Source of the DNA: Aspergillus flavus
Lineage: Eukaryota; Ascomycota; Eurotiomycetes; Eurotiales; Aspergillaceae
Assembly: GCF_009017415.1 (NCBI RefSeq)
Contig: NC_092407.1
Span: forward strand, 1,364,001 to 1,428,000
Length of the DNA: 64,000 nucleotides
Direction: 5' to 3'
Part shown: in pieces, positions 47,581 through 59,324 of the stretch
Layout of the letters: every line of letters begins with the position of its first letter
How positions within the stretch are numbered: position 1 is the first letter of the stretch
Program-made: the position numbers and the translations under genes
The notes under the pieces: generated by a model
Seen by the model: only the letters and a program-made list of their open reading frames with translations
Database searches by the model: none
Told to the model about the DNA's origin: nothing

Positions 47581-47627
47581 TGTTGTTGGCTGGACGGGGC
47601 CAGCTTTGATCGATGGATGTGAAGCCA

Positions 47628-47804
47628 CTAGACATGCATAGAATTCAGATTAGTTTATCGATCGTCGAACTATCATGTCGTTATATGAAGGGCCTTGGTG
47701 TAGGAACTCTCGAAAGAAAGGCTAGTATTCAAATAGTTGGAGAGTCATCAGGGACACATACTGTTGTACTGCGTCTTTTTATTCAACCTGGATTCATTGC
47801 TTAC
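47628..47804 (-). other. Possible 5' intron splitting the start codon of the Tao3-like gene
   Basis: On the minus strand, CTCA|GTAAGC (donor, intron begins at 47804) and a CTAAT branch-like site followed by GTCTAG (acceptor ending at 47628) flank 177 nt. Joining gives CTC-ATG-GCT, an ATG in frame with the long protein and continuing MASHPSIKAGP. An upstream ATG also in frame would give an even longer start. Inference from splice signals only. Confidence 0.35.
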
Positions 47805-50604
47805 TGAGGCTCACATTTACTGGAGCGAAAGAATCCAAGGACAATTTAGACCAGCACATTGTTGCTCAGCAGCCCGAAGATAGCGGAGAATAAAGTGAGA
47901 TTGTGGTGGTGTCCAAGGATGATGATCTCTGACCGATGAGCTTTGTCCTAATGGGCAGTTGTTTGTTCGCGACCGAAAGCACGGGTCTTCTATGGGCACC
48001 ACGAGAGGGAAGGGGGGAACAAATAAAAACACATGGCACTCGTCCACGGTAATTGTTGATTAAATTTCAAAGATTCCTTATTCCAAAATAATTATGAACA
48101 AAAAAAGATAGGTCTAAAGCCGATATAAACTCCCTATCTGTAGCCTTATTTACACATAAAATTGCTTCGCGTACCGCAATATCCTTCGGATACCGGCGGG
48201 CCAGTTATCAAGGAAAGCCCTCGTCATGATATATATATGATAGACATTCCTTCTGCATATTTTCATAGCCTTACCATCAGGTTCATAGCAACCTACTTAT
48301 GTATTCCAATACAGTCCAGATCTTCCCCGCAGAGAACCAAGAAAATACAAGGGTTGGCGGAGTATCTTCAATATAAAGTGTTCCGCAACTAACGCTTGTG
48401 GGGTCCAAGAAAGATCGGATGGCGTAGTTAATATTTCTCGAGCTCATGCTCTTCCACAAATTACAAGGAATCCATAAAAAAGAGAAGAAAATATTAAAAA
48501 TAAAAATAAAGAACTGATGGACTTCGTTTAACTTAAAATGCCCCCAGGGAGCCAAGCCATTCGAGGCAGCCATGTTGTAGAGTGGTGACAAAGGGTTGAT
48601 GTTGATTGTTATAATTGAACGAATGCCGTGCTTATCTAAATGAGACTTCATCGCCTATGAATGATGATAATTTTACTACGATAAGAACAGGACATTTAAA
48701 GAGTGTTAAAAAAAAAGAGGTGTCATAGATTCCAGGCGGGCCTCAGTTGCCCAGCTTTGCCGGCCCTATATTGGCAGTAGGCAATAATAAAGTCCTAGCA
48801 GTGGGAAAGAACAGGTTGCACACAACCTAGTAACAACCCAAGATATAAATCCAGTAGAACCAGGTCATTCGAGTCTCAGAGAAGATACCATCGCGCAGCT
48901 ACATGTCATGATGGTTGAATGTAACAGACGACAAGCTAGATGGATCATTGAATGTAACAGTAAAGGCGAAGAGGGAGTCGTAGGTATAATAAAACAAAGG
49001 TGGTTGATCCTCTTGCAAGCACAACCTCTAATGCTCTCTGGTACTACTACGTACTCCGTACTAGTAGCAGTATGGAGAGAGCTCGCACTTGAACCGCACG
49101 GCGCGGAATCACTTCCGTACCCTTCCAGATATCCGGTTAGTCATTCATAAAAGTCGGAGTATCAGCATGGATGCATATCCGCCTACACGCGGAACTCTTG
49201 AATTGTCCACCGAAGCCAACTGAAGAAATGATTTTCATGGCGTTAGCGTACAGAGTCGGACCTAGTGATTGGGGTTTGGAATACTGCTGTTTCATAGATG
49301 ATCGGCAGCAAAACTCAACATACTCTGAGTCCTTCAGATGTGTCACGTGCCAACTGATAAACATTCGTGATGATAAGATGAAGCAATGTAATTGATTCAC
49401 TCTGTACCTGTTAACTCCTATAATGTAGTACTAGTATGTACGTGGTATGTGTTGTATGTACATGTAAGAGCAGGGAATGTAAATATTACAGGAGCCTCGC
49501 CTATCTATGATGATTGCAGTCTGGTACATTCCACCTCGAATGACTTCTCTACTACTACACGTGCAGGAAAGGCGGAACTCGGCTACTAACAAAGGGTGCT
49601 CGGCAGCCTTAGTCGGGAGTTTCCTCATATGGAAACCACCAGTCATCCAAAGTTGCCCCCAGACTCCGCTCACCTCCATGAATGTTCTCACGTCAAGTGA
49701 GCACCGAAGTTTCCTTCCGAACCCAGTTTACGCTCGGCCTGACTGTCGGGCTTTATTGCCTCCACCCCATGAGAATGTTATATATAGACCCTGGTTCTGC
49801 CACTTTGATAGTCGTAGCTGTTTCCTTTTAAGATATTACTACGAGATTATTATCAGAAAAAAGATTCTGCCGTGGGCTATCTACTGCTGGGATTATTTCA
49901 CTTGAGATATCCTGGTTAATACGGGTCAATTGATAATCATAGTACGAAGACCTTCAATTCTCTGACAAGGAGTTAATTTGTCAACGAGTTCCATTTCCTA
50001 CCCAATTCACCTCGGCGGTCGCTTTCACACCGCAATTATAAGAGGCAGACTCTCGTCTTGTTGGGGTTCGTATCCTTTCCTGCCATCCAATTCCGAAACC
50101 AGCGCCGGGGCCATCCGAGGGTCTCAGGGCCAAAAAAAGAGCAGGACCTGAGAAAAGAGGCCACGATTGCCTCACTCCGCCTACCACTTTAACTTTCCAC
50201 CCTCTCCACCCATATACCACTCTTTAACTCAACCTTCTCCGGTGTCCGGCCCCGAAATTATGCGGTCCGCTTAGAGGTGGATTCGGCATCTTTAGTTCCT
50301 TAGATCAGACCACAGCTCTCTTCCCCGACCTTCTTCTTTTCTACTTGTGTACTGTGTTCCATTCTTCTACCTCTTTCCTTCTTCTTTTGTTTGTTCTAGT
50401 TACCACCCCCTCTGTTGGAATACGCTGCGAGTATCGGCGTCTTCCAACTTTAAAATTGATTTGTGGTTGACACCACCATCGGTGAAGATCAGGGGGTGAT
50501 TCTTATTCTTCTTCGCCCCATTTTGCCTGCCTTCTCTTCGTTCCCCATCCCACCTTACTCGGACACCTGGTTGGAATCTCGCCCTCCCCCATAGCGAAGC
50601 CAAC
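47805..50604. other. 2.8-kb divergent intergenic region
   Basis: Lies between the Tao3-like gene and the P450 reductase gene. It contains an imperfect palindrome around a TACTCCGTA motif (49044-49067). A 132-codon ATG-started frame (49507-49905) shows no recognisable domain. Strongly pyrimidine-rich DNA at about 50310-50400 is typical of the core promoter or leader of a well-expressed fungal gene and precedes the reductase start. Confidence 0.5.
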
Positions 50605-52765
50605 ATGGCGCAACTCGACACTCTCGATTTGGTTGTCCTGGTGGCGCTTTTGGTGGGTAGCGTTGCCTACTTCACCAAAGGCACCTACTGGGCTGTCGCC
50701 AAAGATCCTTATGCCTCTTCCGGTCCAGCGATGAATGGCGCCGCCAAGGCAGGAAAGACTAGAGATATCTTGGAGAAAATGGAAGAAACTGGCAAGAATT
50801 GCGTCATTTTCTACGGTTCCCAGACTGGAACTGCAGAGGACTACGCCTCGAGATTGGCCAAGGAAGGATCTCAGAGATTCGGTCTCAAAACTATGGTTGC
50901 TGATTTGGAAGATTACGACTACGAAAACTTGGACAAATTCCCCGAAGACAAGGTCGCCTTTTTTGTTCTCGCGACTTATGGCGAGGGCGAGCCTACGGAT
51001 AATGCTGTCGAGTTTTACCAGTTCATCACCGGTGAAGATGTTGCTTTTGAAAGTGGCGCGTCCGCTGAAGAGAAGCCGCTGTCCGCTCTCAAGTATGTCA
51101 CCTTCGGCCTCGGTAACAATACCTATGAGCACTACAACGCCATGGTTCGCAATCTCGACGCCGCTCTGCAAAAGCTTGGTGCTCAACGTATTGGATCTGC
51201 TGGTGAAGGTGATGACGGCGCTGGCACGATGGAAGAAGACTTCTTGGCTTGGAAGGAACCTATGTGGACCGCGCTTTCCGAGGCGATGGGTCTCCAGGAG
51301 CGCGAGGCCGTTTATGAGCCGGTGTTCAATGTCACAGAAGATGAGTCTAAGAGCGCCGAAGACGAGACGGTCTATCTCGGCGAGCCAACTAAGGGTCATC
51401 TCGAAGGTCAACCCAAGGGCCCATTCTCGGCCCACAACCCGTTCATTGCGCCTATTGTCGAGTCTCGTGAGCTATTCACTGTAAAGGATCGTAACTGTCT
51501 GCACATGGAAATTAGCATCGCCGGAAGCAACCTCACCTATCAAACCGGTGACCACATTGCTGTTTGGCCGACAAATGCTGGTGCTGAGGTAGATCGGTTC
51601 CTGCAGGTTTTTGGACTTGAGGAGAAGCGCCATTCAGTTATTAACATCAAGGGCATTGATGTGACTGCTAAGGTTCCGATCCCGACCCCTACCACCTATG
51701 ATGCCGCTGTTCGTTACTACATGGAAGTCTGTGCCCCTGTTTCCCGGCAGTTTGTCTCGAGTCTGGCTGCTTTTGCTCCCGATGAGGCGACCAAGACAGA
51801 AATTCAGCGTTTGGGCAGCGACAAGGATTACTTCCACGAGAAGATCACCAACCAATGCTTCAATATTGCCCAGGCTCTCCAAAGCATCACGTCCAAGCCT
51901 TTCTCTGCCGTTCCGTTCTCATTGCTCATCGAAGGCCTCAATAAGCTCCAGCCTCGTTATTATTCCATCTCGTCATCTTCCCTCGTCCAGAAGGATAAGA
52001 TCAGTATCACCGCCGTTGTGGAATCCGTCCGTTTGCCTGGTGCCTCCCACCTTGTCAAGGGTGTGACCACGAATTACCTCCTTGCGCTCAAGCAAAAGCA
52101 GAATGGTGAACCTTCTCCTGACCCTCACGGCTTGACGTACGCTATCACTGGTCCGCGCAACAAGTATGATGGCATTCACGTTCCTGTTCACGTCCGCCAC
52201 TCGAATTTCAAACTGCCATCCGATCCCTCGAGACCCATTATCATGGTTGGACCTGGTACCGGTGTCGCACCTTTCCGTGGCTTCATCCAAGAACGAGCCG
52301 CCTTGGCGGCTAAAGGCGAGAAAGTCGGCACAACTGTTTTGTTCTTTGGGTGCCGTAATCGCAATGAGGATTTCTTGTATCAGGACGAATTCAAGGTATG
52401 GTTTCTCCGCTTTCTATGCTGCCTCCTTCGTATACCCATGGACCATTAGTTCTAACGTATGACTACAGGCTTATGAGGAGCAACTTGGTGATTCATTGAA
52501 GATCATCACTGCATTTTCCCGCGAGACTTCTCAAAAGGTTTATGTCCAACATCGGTTGCGCGAACAAGCTGAGCTGGTCAGCGACCTTCTGAAGCAGAAA
52601 GCCACATTCTACGTTTGTGGAGATGCCGCCAACATGGCGCGTGAGGTCAATCTGGTGCTTGGCCAGATTATTGCCCAACAGCGTGGTCTTCCCGCCGAGA
52701 AGGGCGAGGAGATGGTCAAGCATATGCGCAGCAGTGGAAGCTACCAGGAGGATGTCTGGTCATGA
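50605..52765 (+). CDS. cprA: NADPH-cytochrome P450 reductase
   Basis: Exons 50605-52395 and 52469-52765 (73-nt intron, GTATGG...CAG) give 695 residues, the usual length. The N-terminal hydrophobic anchor (residues about 8-24, LVVLVALLVGSVAYF) places it in the ER membrane. The flavodoxin/FMN domain starts with YGSQTGTAEDYA at 70-81. The FAD domain has RYYSISSSS near 451, and the NADPH-binding part has GPGTGVAPFRGF from about 549 and YVCGDAANMA near the end. The C-terminal Trp that stacks on FAD is present (DVWS). The protein passes electrons from NADPH through FAD and FMN to microsomal P450s, including those of ergosterol synthesis. Conservation with Aspergillus CPR is high; this is the best pointer to the genus. 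Confidence 0.97.
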
Positions 52766-53558
52766 TTCTTCCACGGCCGTTTCTTTTAATTGAACATGAC
52801 TTCTTTTCCCTTCTCATGCCTAGATGATCTTTGCATATATACTCCGCCTATTATTCCTTTTTTACTTTTTTATCTTTCGGCGTGATTCATGTATGCCTAG
52901 CACTTCTTTTTGGTCTTTATGCAGTGGGCGACATGGCTATTTGTTCATGGCGAAACACAGCTCGCCAAGGGAGGGATGATAGACTTAACGGTTCGAAAAT
53001 GTTTGAAGAATTATGTACGGAATTCAACACTACATTGGATCACGTGTGATGTCCGGAACTTGCTAATAAATACACTTATTTCTTTGCTGGGGATTTTGAA
53101 TGTTATGTGCTGCAAATCTCATTATTAGGAAACACTAATTGCTTAGAAAGTGCATGTATAAATAATTTTGAATATGTAGCGAATAAAAATATAGAGATGT
53201 GCAAGCATTGCAAGGCTGTAGGTGGTGTTCGGCCATAACCCGGAGTTAATGTCTTCGAAGGCACCGCAACCATCGTCATTGCGACTTTTACCTCAAGTCC
53301 CGACCTGGTCGTACGTACCAGTCTCTCTACTTTTCGGCTTCTTCATTACCAACCCGTCCCAGCTCGGCATCTCGTAGTTAGAGATGCGGATATCTTTCAA
53401 ACATTAAATATACGATATTACGACCTGGAGTCAATCTGTATTACTCCGTTGTTGGATCTGACGGGTGATCGTGCTATCATCTCCCCGCAGTGGTCTCCAC
53501 TGCAAAAAGCTCATTCCGGATCGTCGATTGCGAGCTCATAGAATTTCAGGCAGTCAGG
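52766..53558. other. 793-bp tandem intergenic region
   Basis: AT-rich 3' flank of the reductase followed by the DDB1 promoter, with a TACTCCGT motif at 53442-53449. No gene seen. Confidence 0.5.
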
Positions 53559-56500
53559 ATGGCTTATGTCGTACCAATACATAAGGCGAGCAGCGTGCGT
53601 CATGCGCTCAAGCTGCAGTTTCTGAACCCAGAGGAGGAATCCTTGGTTGTTGCGTTGGTGACCACAATCCACCGGTCGGTTTCTAGCTACAGCACACATG
53701 TTACTAATACGTCTGGTTTGTCATAGGAAGGCCAATCGACTGGAAATTTACACGCTTACACCCGATGGGTTGAATCTCGCTGCGTCGTGTACTCTCTACG
53801 CTAAAGTGTCGATGCTGGCTCGGCTTCCTGCCCCTGCCCATTCACCCACCGATCACCTTTTTGTTGGCACAGACCGGTACACATACTGCACTCTATCATG
53901 GGACAGTGCCCAGAATCGGATACGAACGGAAAGAAACTATGTCGACATTGCTGACCCGTCGTCGCGAGAATCGCAAACTGGTAACCGATGTTTGATTGAC
54001 CCGAGTGGTCGGTTCATGACGCTGGAGGTCTATGAGGGCTTGGTCGCTGTGGTACCAATCGTGCAGTTGCCTGCCCGGAAAAGAGGAAGGGCCCCAGCTG
54101 TTCCTACTGGGCCTGATGCGCCGAAAGTCGGCGAGCTCGGAGAGCTGACAACAGCGAGGATTGATGAGCTCTTTGTACGCTCCTCTGCGTTCCTACATGT
54201 GCAGTCCGGATTGCCGCGCCTAGCATTACTTTACGAAGATAACCAGAAAAAGGTTAGATTGATGGTTAGAGAGTTGAATTACACCTCTGCTACGGCGAGC
54301 ACCAGTGCGGACGCTACATTAACGCACATAGCCGACTTTGCACAAGAGCTAGATCTTGGAGCTTCTCACCTTATACCAGTGCCCGCTCCGTTAGGTTAGT
54401 TTCCTCTGCCATGCGATATAGTATCCACTCTACTATTGCACCTCCAAACTGACAATTCTAGGTGGCCTTCTCATTCTTGGCGAAACGTCTATTAAATATG
54501 TTGATGACGATAACAATGAGATAATCTCCCGGCCTCTAGATGAAGCAACCATATTTGTGGCTTGGGAAGGGGTGGATAGCCAGCGATGGTTGTTAGCCGA
54601 TGATTATGGAAGGCTGTTTTTCTTAATGCTTGTTTTAGACTCGGATAACCAGGTTCAGGGTTGGAAATTAGATCATCTGGGAAACACATCACGAGCTTCT
54701 GCTTTGGTATATCTTGGCGGTGGGATTGTGTTTGTGGGATCCCATCAAGGGGATTCTCAAGTACTACGAATCGGTAATGGCTCATTTGAGATAATCCAGG
54801 CCCTGTCCAATATTGCCCCTATATTGGATTTTACCATAATGGATCTCGGGAACCGTACGAGCGAAAGCCAAACCCATGAATTCTCGTCAGGGCAGGCTCG
54901 AATTGTCACAGGCTCGGGCGCTTTCGATGACGGGACTTTGCGAAGTGTGCGCAGTGGTGTCGGAATGGAAGAGCTGGGCGTTTTGGGTGACATGGAACAC
55001 ATCACAGATCTATGGGGATTGCAGGTCCAAGCCGGAGGCGATACATTGGATACACTCCTTGTTACCTTTATCGATGAAACTCGTGTGTTCCATTTCAGCC
55101 CCGATGGTGAGGTAGAAGAATTGGATCACTTCCTTGGGCTGAGTCTTTCGGAGAACACACTTCTCGCAGCCAACTTGCCTAGGGGCCGAATATTGCAGGT
55201 TACCGAGCAACGGGTGCTCATCGCGGATCTGGAAGGTGGAATGGTTGTGTACGAGTGGACACCGCCGAATGAACTGGTCATCACCGCTGCCTCTGCCAAT
55301 GATGATTCATTGGTGCTTGTCATTGGTGGCGAACTTATGACTGTCTTAGATATCGGGACTGAAGCTCAGGTGATAACAGAGAAGAAATTTGGCGCTGATA
55401 GCCAAGTCTCTGGTGTTACAGTTCCTGCATCGCCGACTGAAGTTTGTGTTGTTGGATTCCCTCAACTCGCCAAGGTATCAGTTCTCAGGCTTCGAGACTT
55501 AACTGAAGTGCATACTACGTCGCTGGGCCCAGCTGGAGAAGCTTTCCCGCGGTCTGTTCTCGTTGCGGACGTGCTCGCGGACAGCCCTCCTACCCTTTTT
55601 ATCTCAATGGCAGATGGTAGTGTCATCACTTACTCGTTCAAGACGGATGACTACTCCTTGAGCCACATGAATAAATTAATTCTTGGGTCTGAGCAACCAA
55701 CGTTCAAGAAGCTGCCGAGGGGCGACGGGCTTTACAATGTCTTTGCGACATGCGAGAATCCGAGCCTGATTTATGGCTCTGAAGGCCGCATTATATACTC
55801 TGCAGTAAATTCAGAGGGAGCTTCCCGCGTCTGTCATTTTAACTCGGAGGCTTATCCTGGGTCTATTGCAGTGGCTACACTACACGAGCTCAAGATCGCT
55901 CTGGTCGACCGGGAGAGGACGACACAGATCCAGACGCTGCAAATCGGTGCAACCGTACGTAGAGTCGCTTATTCACCTTCGGAAAAGGCGTTCGGTATCG
56001 GAACAATAGAGCGTAAACTTGCAGACGGGGCGGAAATTGTCACAAGCCGATTTATGCTCGCTGATGAAGTTTTGTTTCGACAGCTAGATTCATTTGAGTT
56101 GAGACCAGAGGAGATAGTGGAAAGCGTGATTCGCGCGGAATTCCCGGCGGGCAAGGACGAGAATGGACGTGAAATGACTAAGGATCGGTTCGTCGTTGGA
56201 ACGGCGTATCTTGATGATGAAGGGGAAGAGTCGATTCGAGGTCGGATACTAATGTTTGAGATTGACAATGGCCGGAAACTGACAAAGGTCGCCGAATTAC
56301 CTGTTAAGGGGGCATGTCGTGCCCTGGCTATGCTGGGAGACAAGATTGTAGCCGCACTTGTCAAGACGGTGAGTGATGATTGAGTCGATTGTTGTGAGTA
56401 CGCATCTGATGGGACCTTTCAGATCGTTATTTATAAGGTGGTGAACAACAATTTCGGTACAATGAAATTGGAAAAGCTTGCCAGTTTCAGAACCTCAACC

Positions 56501-57233
56501 GCGCCGGTGGATGTGACCGTGGTAGGCAACGTGATTGTGGTTTCAGATCTCATGAAGAGTGTATGTCTTCTGGAATTCAAGGAAGGGGAAAACGGCCTTC
56601 CTGATTCATTAACGGAAGTGGCTCGCCACTTCCAAACCGTTTGGGCCACGGGAGTCGCCTGCATCGATAAGGACACTTTCCTAGAGAGTGATGCGGAAGG
56701 AAACTTGATCGTCCTCCGTCGCAACCTTGCTGGAGTTGAAGAGGACGATAGGCGCCGGTTAGAAGTAACCAGTGAAATCTCCCTAGGCGAAATGGTCAAC
56801 CGCATTCGACCAGTTAACATTCAACAATTGGCAAGCGTCACGGTTACTCCACGAGCCTTCCTAGGCACGGTATGTGAATTTCGTCCATCATCTCTTTGTA
56901 ACACACCACTAACTGAGATTGCACAACCAGGTTGAGGGCTCCATTTACCTGTTCGCCATAATCAATCCAGAACATCAGGACTTCCTAATGCGTCTGCAAG
57001 CGACAATGGCGGGCAAGGTTGAGTCCCTGGGTGAGATGCCATTCAACGAATTCCGTGGATTCCGCAGTATGGTTCGAGAAGCAACGGAACCATACCGTTT
57101 TGTGGATGGCGAGTTGATCGAACAGTTCTTGAATTGTGAGCCTGAGTTGCAGGAGGAAATTGTCAATTCAGTGGGCATGATGAATGTCCACGAGGTGAAG
57201 GTTATGATAGAAGCATTGAGGCGATTGCACTAG
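53559..57233 (+). CDS. ddb1: DNA damage-binding protein 1 homolog (DDB1)
   Basis: Five exons, 53559-53653, 53727-54394, 54462-56368, 56423-56869 and 56931-57233, give 1139 residues, nearly the length of animal and plant DDB1. The N-terminus MAYVVPIHKASSVRHAL is the expected start of the first beta-propeller. The body carries the MMS1_N region, and the C-terminus the CPSF_A region (SLGEMVNRIRPV, then GSIYLFAIINPEHQDFL, then FNEFRGFRS and FVDGELIEQFL). DDB1 is the adaptor of Cul4 ubiquitin ligases and takes part in nucleotide-excision repair and heterochromatin control in fungi. Introns are 73, 67, 54 and 61 nt; the first donor is GTTGGT, weaker than the rest. Its 3' end converges with PGA2. 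Confidence 0.95.
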
Positions 57234-57626
57234 TATTGTCCGTTATTAAGGAGTACCTGCCTATGTCTAGAGGGCTGACACGATTTAGGACTTGATTGTG
57301 TGAATGTGATCAATTGTGCCCAATAATAATGAATTTGACGTGCAACATATAAGTCATTGAACAAGCTTGAGGTAGTAGACAGATCAGGTATAAACTTAGT
57401 TTACACGGTGTGTGTTTGACTGACTCTATGTTTCAGCGAGATATTATGGCAATTGTAGTTCATCACACAAGGAAAGCTTACAGCAGCGTGCAATAAACAC
57501 AAAATGTTAGTATTCAGATAAGCGTATCAGAAAGAATGATTAATTATATAATTATATAAAATCAGATAAGTCTACTATTCATATGCCCACACAGAACTGA
57601 AAGAAGCAAATATCCACGGTTCCAAA
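57234..57626. other. 393-bp convergent intergenic region
   Basis: 3' flanks of DDB1 and PGA2, AT-rich, including an ATTATATAATTATATAA stretch around 57541-57557. No gene seen. Confidence 0.5.
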
Positions 57627-58181
57627 TCAGGCGTCCTTCTTCTCATTTTCCGAATCACTCCAATCCAACAATTCCATAATCTGATCCTGGGACAACTTAT
57701 TCGCGTTCGCCTCTGCCTCCTTCAGACTCTTCATGTACTTTTTCTGCCTCTTTCTCGCATTCTTTGTCCACTCCGGCACTCCGCTGGCAGTCGCAAAGTC
57801 TTCTCCATCCTCAATCTCGTCATCGGTATTCTCGACCTCTCCGAGCACCTTTCCGCCTCCGCTAGCACCACCTCGCAGTGTATTGGCCGAAACCTTAGCC
57901 TTCTTGCCTCCTTGTGCCTCCCTCTTGGCCTTTTCCTTCTCCTGCATCTTCTTGCGATCGCGTTCACTCATTTTCTTAAACCAGGCTTCGATATATGGAC
58001 GAATTATAATGTAACCGATCACCGAGAGTGTGACCTTCGTCCAGCGGTTGAAGCCCACTGTCGCGAAAGAGTTATAAAAGTTCCTGAAGAAGCGAACGAT
58101 CATCGTCTCGAAGAACGTATATAATTGGCCAAAAAAGTCCTTCAAGGCCTCTGCGGCGACGGAGGTGTCGGGGGAAGACAT
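57627..58181 (-). CDS. PGA2-like protein-trafficking protein
   Basis: Single minus-strand exon, 184 residues. A short N-terminal amphipathic part is followed by one hydrophobic segment (about residues 50-66, KVTLSVIGYIIIRPYIE) and then a basic helical stretch (KKMSERDRKKMQEKEKAKREAQ). The C-terminal half is Gly- and acid-rich, with PEWTKNARKRQKKYMKSLKEAE and a final LLDWSDSENEKKDA. This layout matches the fungal PGA2 family, ER/nuclear-envelope proteins needed in yeast for processing of Gas1 and alkaline phosphatase. The assignment rests on remembered family features, so the exact role is inference. Its start lies 515 bp from the divergent MHF1 gene. Confidence 0.8.
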   Translation of the reverse strand: MSSPDTSVAAEALKDFFGQLYTFFETMIVRFFRNFYNSFATVGFNRWTKVTLSVIGYIIIRPYIEAWFKKMSERDRKKMQEKEKAKREAQGGKKAKVSANTLRGGASGGGKVLGEVENTDDEIEDGEDFATASGVPEWTKNARKRQKKYMKSLKEAEANANKLSQDQIMELLDWSDSENEKKDA

Positions 58182-58696
58182 TTTGATTCGGTTGCGGTGG
58201 TTATTGTTCTCGGTGACAGTGTTGAGAAAGAATTATAAAAGAGATGCGGGAATCCGCGGAGGTCGTAAAAAGAGAGGTTGAGGGGTTTTGGCTCAGTTTG
58301 TGAGCTCAATGTAAGTTTGCTTGGAGACAGGAGATCAATTGAGAGCTTGCGAACCCCTTTTCATGCGGAAGTATGAGGGATTTGAAAGTGGATTGCCCGC
58401 TGGATGCCGCAAGTTCTTTTCTTTTAGTCTCCATTCGATGCGAAGAATTCCGTAATGGGAAGTGTTCTATTATGGTCTAGTGGCTACTGTCTTGCGGAAC
58501 ATCTTTTGTCCGCCCGATCTAGCCGTAGCCAATCACAGGCGGCATCCGCTGTTCTTCATCCATAGACGCGTCTGTTCACGCGCGCGAATAAGTATAGATA
58601 ACTACATCGTTTCCATCAGTATCGACAAGAGTTATCTTCTCGGGTATTAATCTTCGGGACGTCGAGGTATCTGCTACTCCCAGCTGTCTGATAAAC
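58182..58696. promoter_or_regulatory. Divergent promoter between the PGA2-like gene and mhf1
   Basis: 515 bp between two outward-pointing ATGs, probably holding both promoters. Palindromic GCGCGC-like sequence occurs near 58577-58586 (CACGCGCGCG). No specific binding factor is claimed. Confidence 0.45.
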
Positions 58697-59324
58697 ATGG
58701 ATCCAAACGAAGAAGTTGGCCTTGAAGAGGTACGTGGTGATATGGATCACTCAGTTCGTAGCAGATCTTACAGATACTCTTGACAGCGCCTGAAATCCGC
58801 CCTTTGGCTAGCTATTGGGAAGATAGTTGACGACGAAACCATCAAACTTGGTGTGAATGCCACTCCTCAATTCATAGGAGCCTTGACTGAGATGGTCTGG
58901 GCCCAGATAGGTATGTCCACCTGCCCAGAGCGAATAGCTACGGAGCTGTCGTCACAGTTGGTTCACGGTGGCGTATAGACTGATCAGCTGCGACAAACAG
59001 AGACAGTCAGCCAGGATTTAGAATCCTTTGCTAAGTAAGTGACCGATTTGGGGCTCAAAGTATCTAATGGATGGACTGCCTGTCTCGCTGCTATTATTGT
59101 TTTCGCCCCTTTCCTTACCGTACTTCCGTGCAACATTGGCAGAGGGGGATCCTTGGGTATGATTCAATACGGCGGGTTGCTGACCTGTTCGGAACTTCCT
59201 TATTAGGCATGCCGGACGCTCGACAATTAATGTTTCCGACGTAATGTTGTTGGCGCGGCGCAACGAAGGGTTGGAATCTATCCTGCGCGCTTTTGTTGAC
59301 CAGCAGCGCGAAGAAGAAACTTGA
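58697..59324 (+). CDS. mhf1: MHF1/CENP-S histone-fold protein
   Basis: Four exons, 58697-58729, 58787-58910, 59001-59034 and 59207-59324, give 102 residues; introns are 57, 90 and 172 nt. The sequence reads as one histone fold: helix 1 RLKSALWLAIGKIVDD, helix 2 TPQFIGALTEMVWAQI, then ESFAKHAGRSTINVSDVMLLARRN, the typical loop and third helix. With CENP-X/MHF2 it forms a tetramer that stimulates FANCM/Mph1 at stalled forks and contributes to kinetochores. Single small exons make this gene easy to miss. In intron 2 the upstream acceptor (GTATAG ending at 58979) would bring an immediate stop, so the acceptor at 59000 is required. The size matches the family. Confidence 0.88.

Noticed and set aside
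49507..49905. 132-codon ATG-started frame upstream of the P450 reductase
   Set aside because: No domain, skewed composition and no splice-linked continuation; it overlaps other random frames.
26497..52765. Idea of a secondary-metabolite cluster (rhodopsin-domain protein, P450, transcription factor, P450 reductase)
   Set aside because: No backbone synthase is present, the genes are tens of kb apart with housekeeping genes between, and the reductase is a general ER enzyme.
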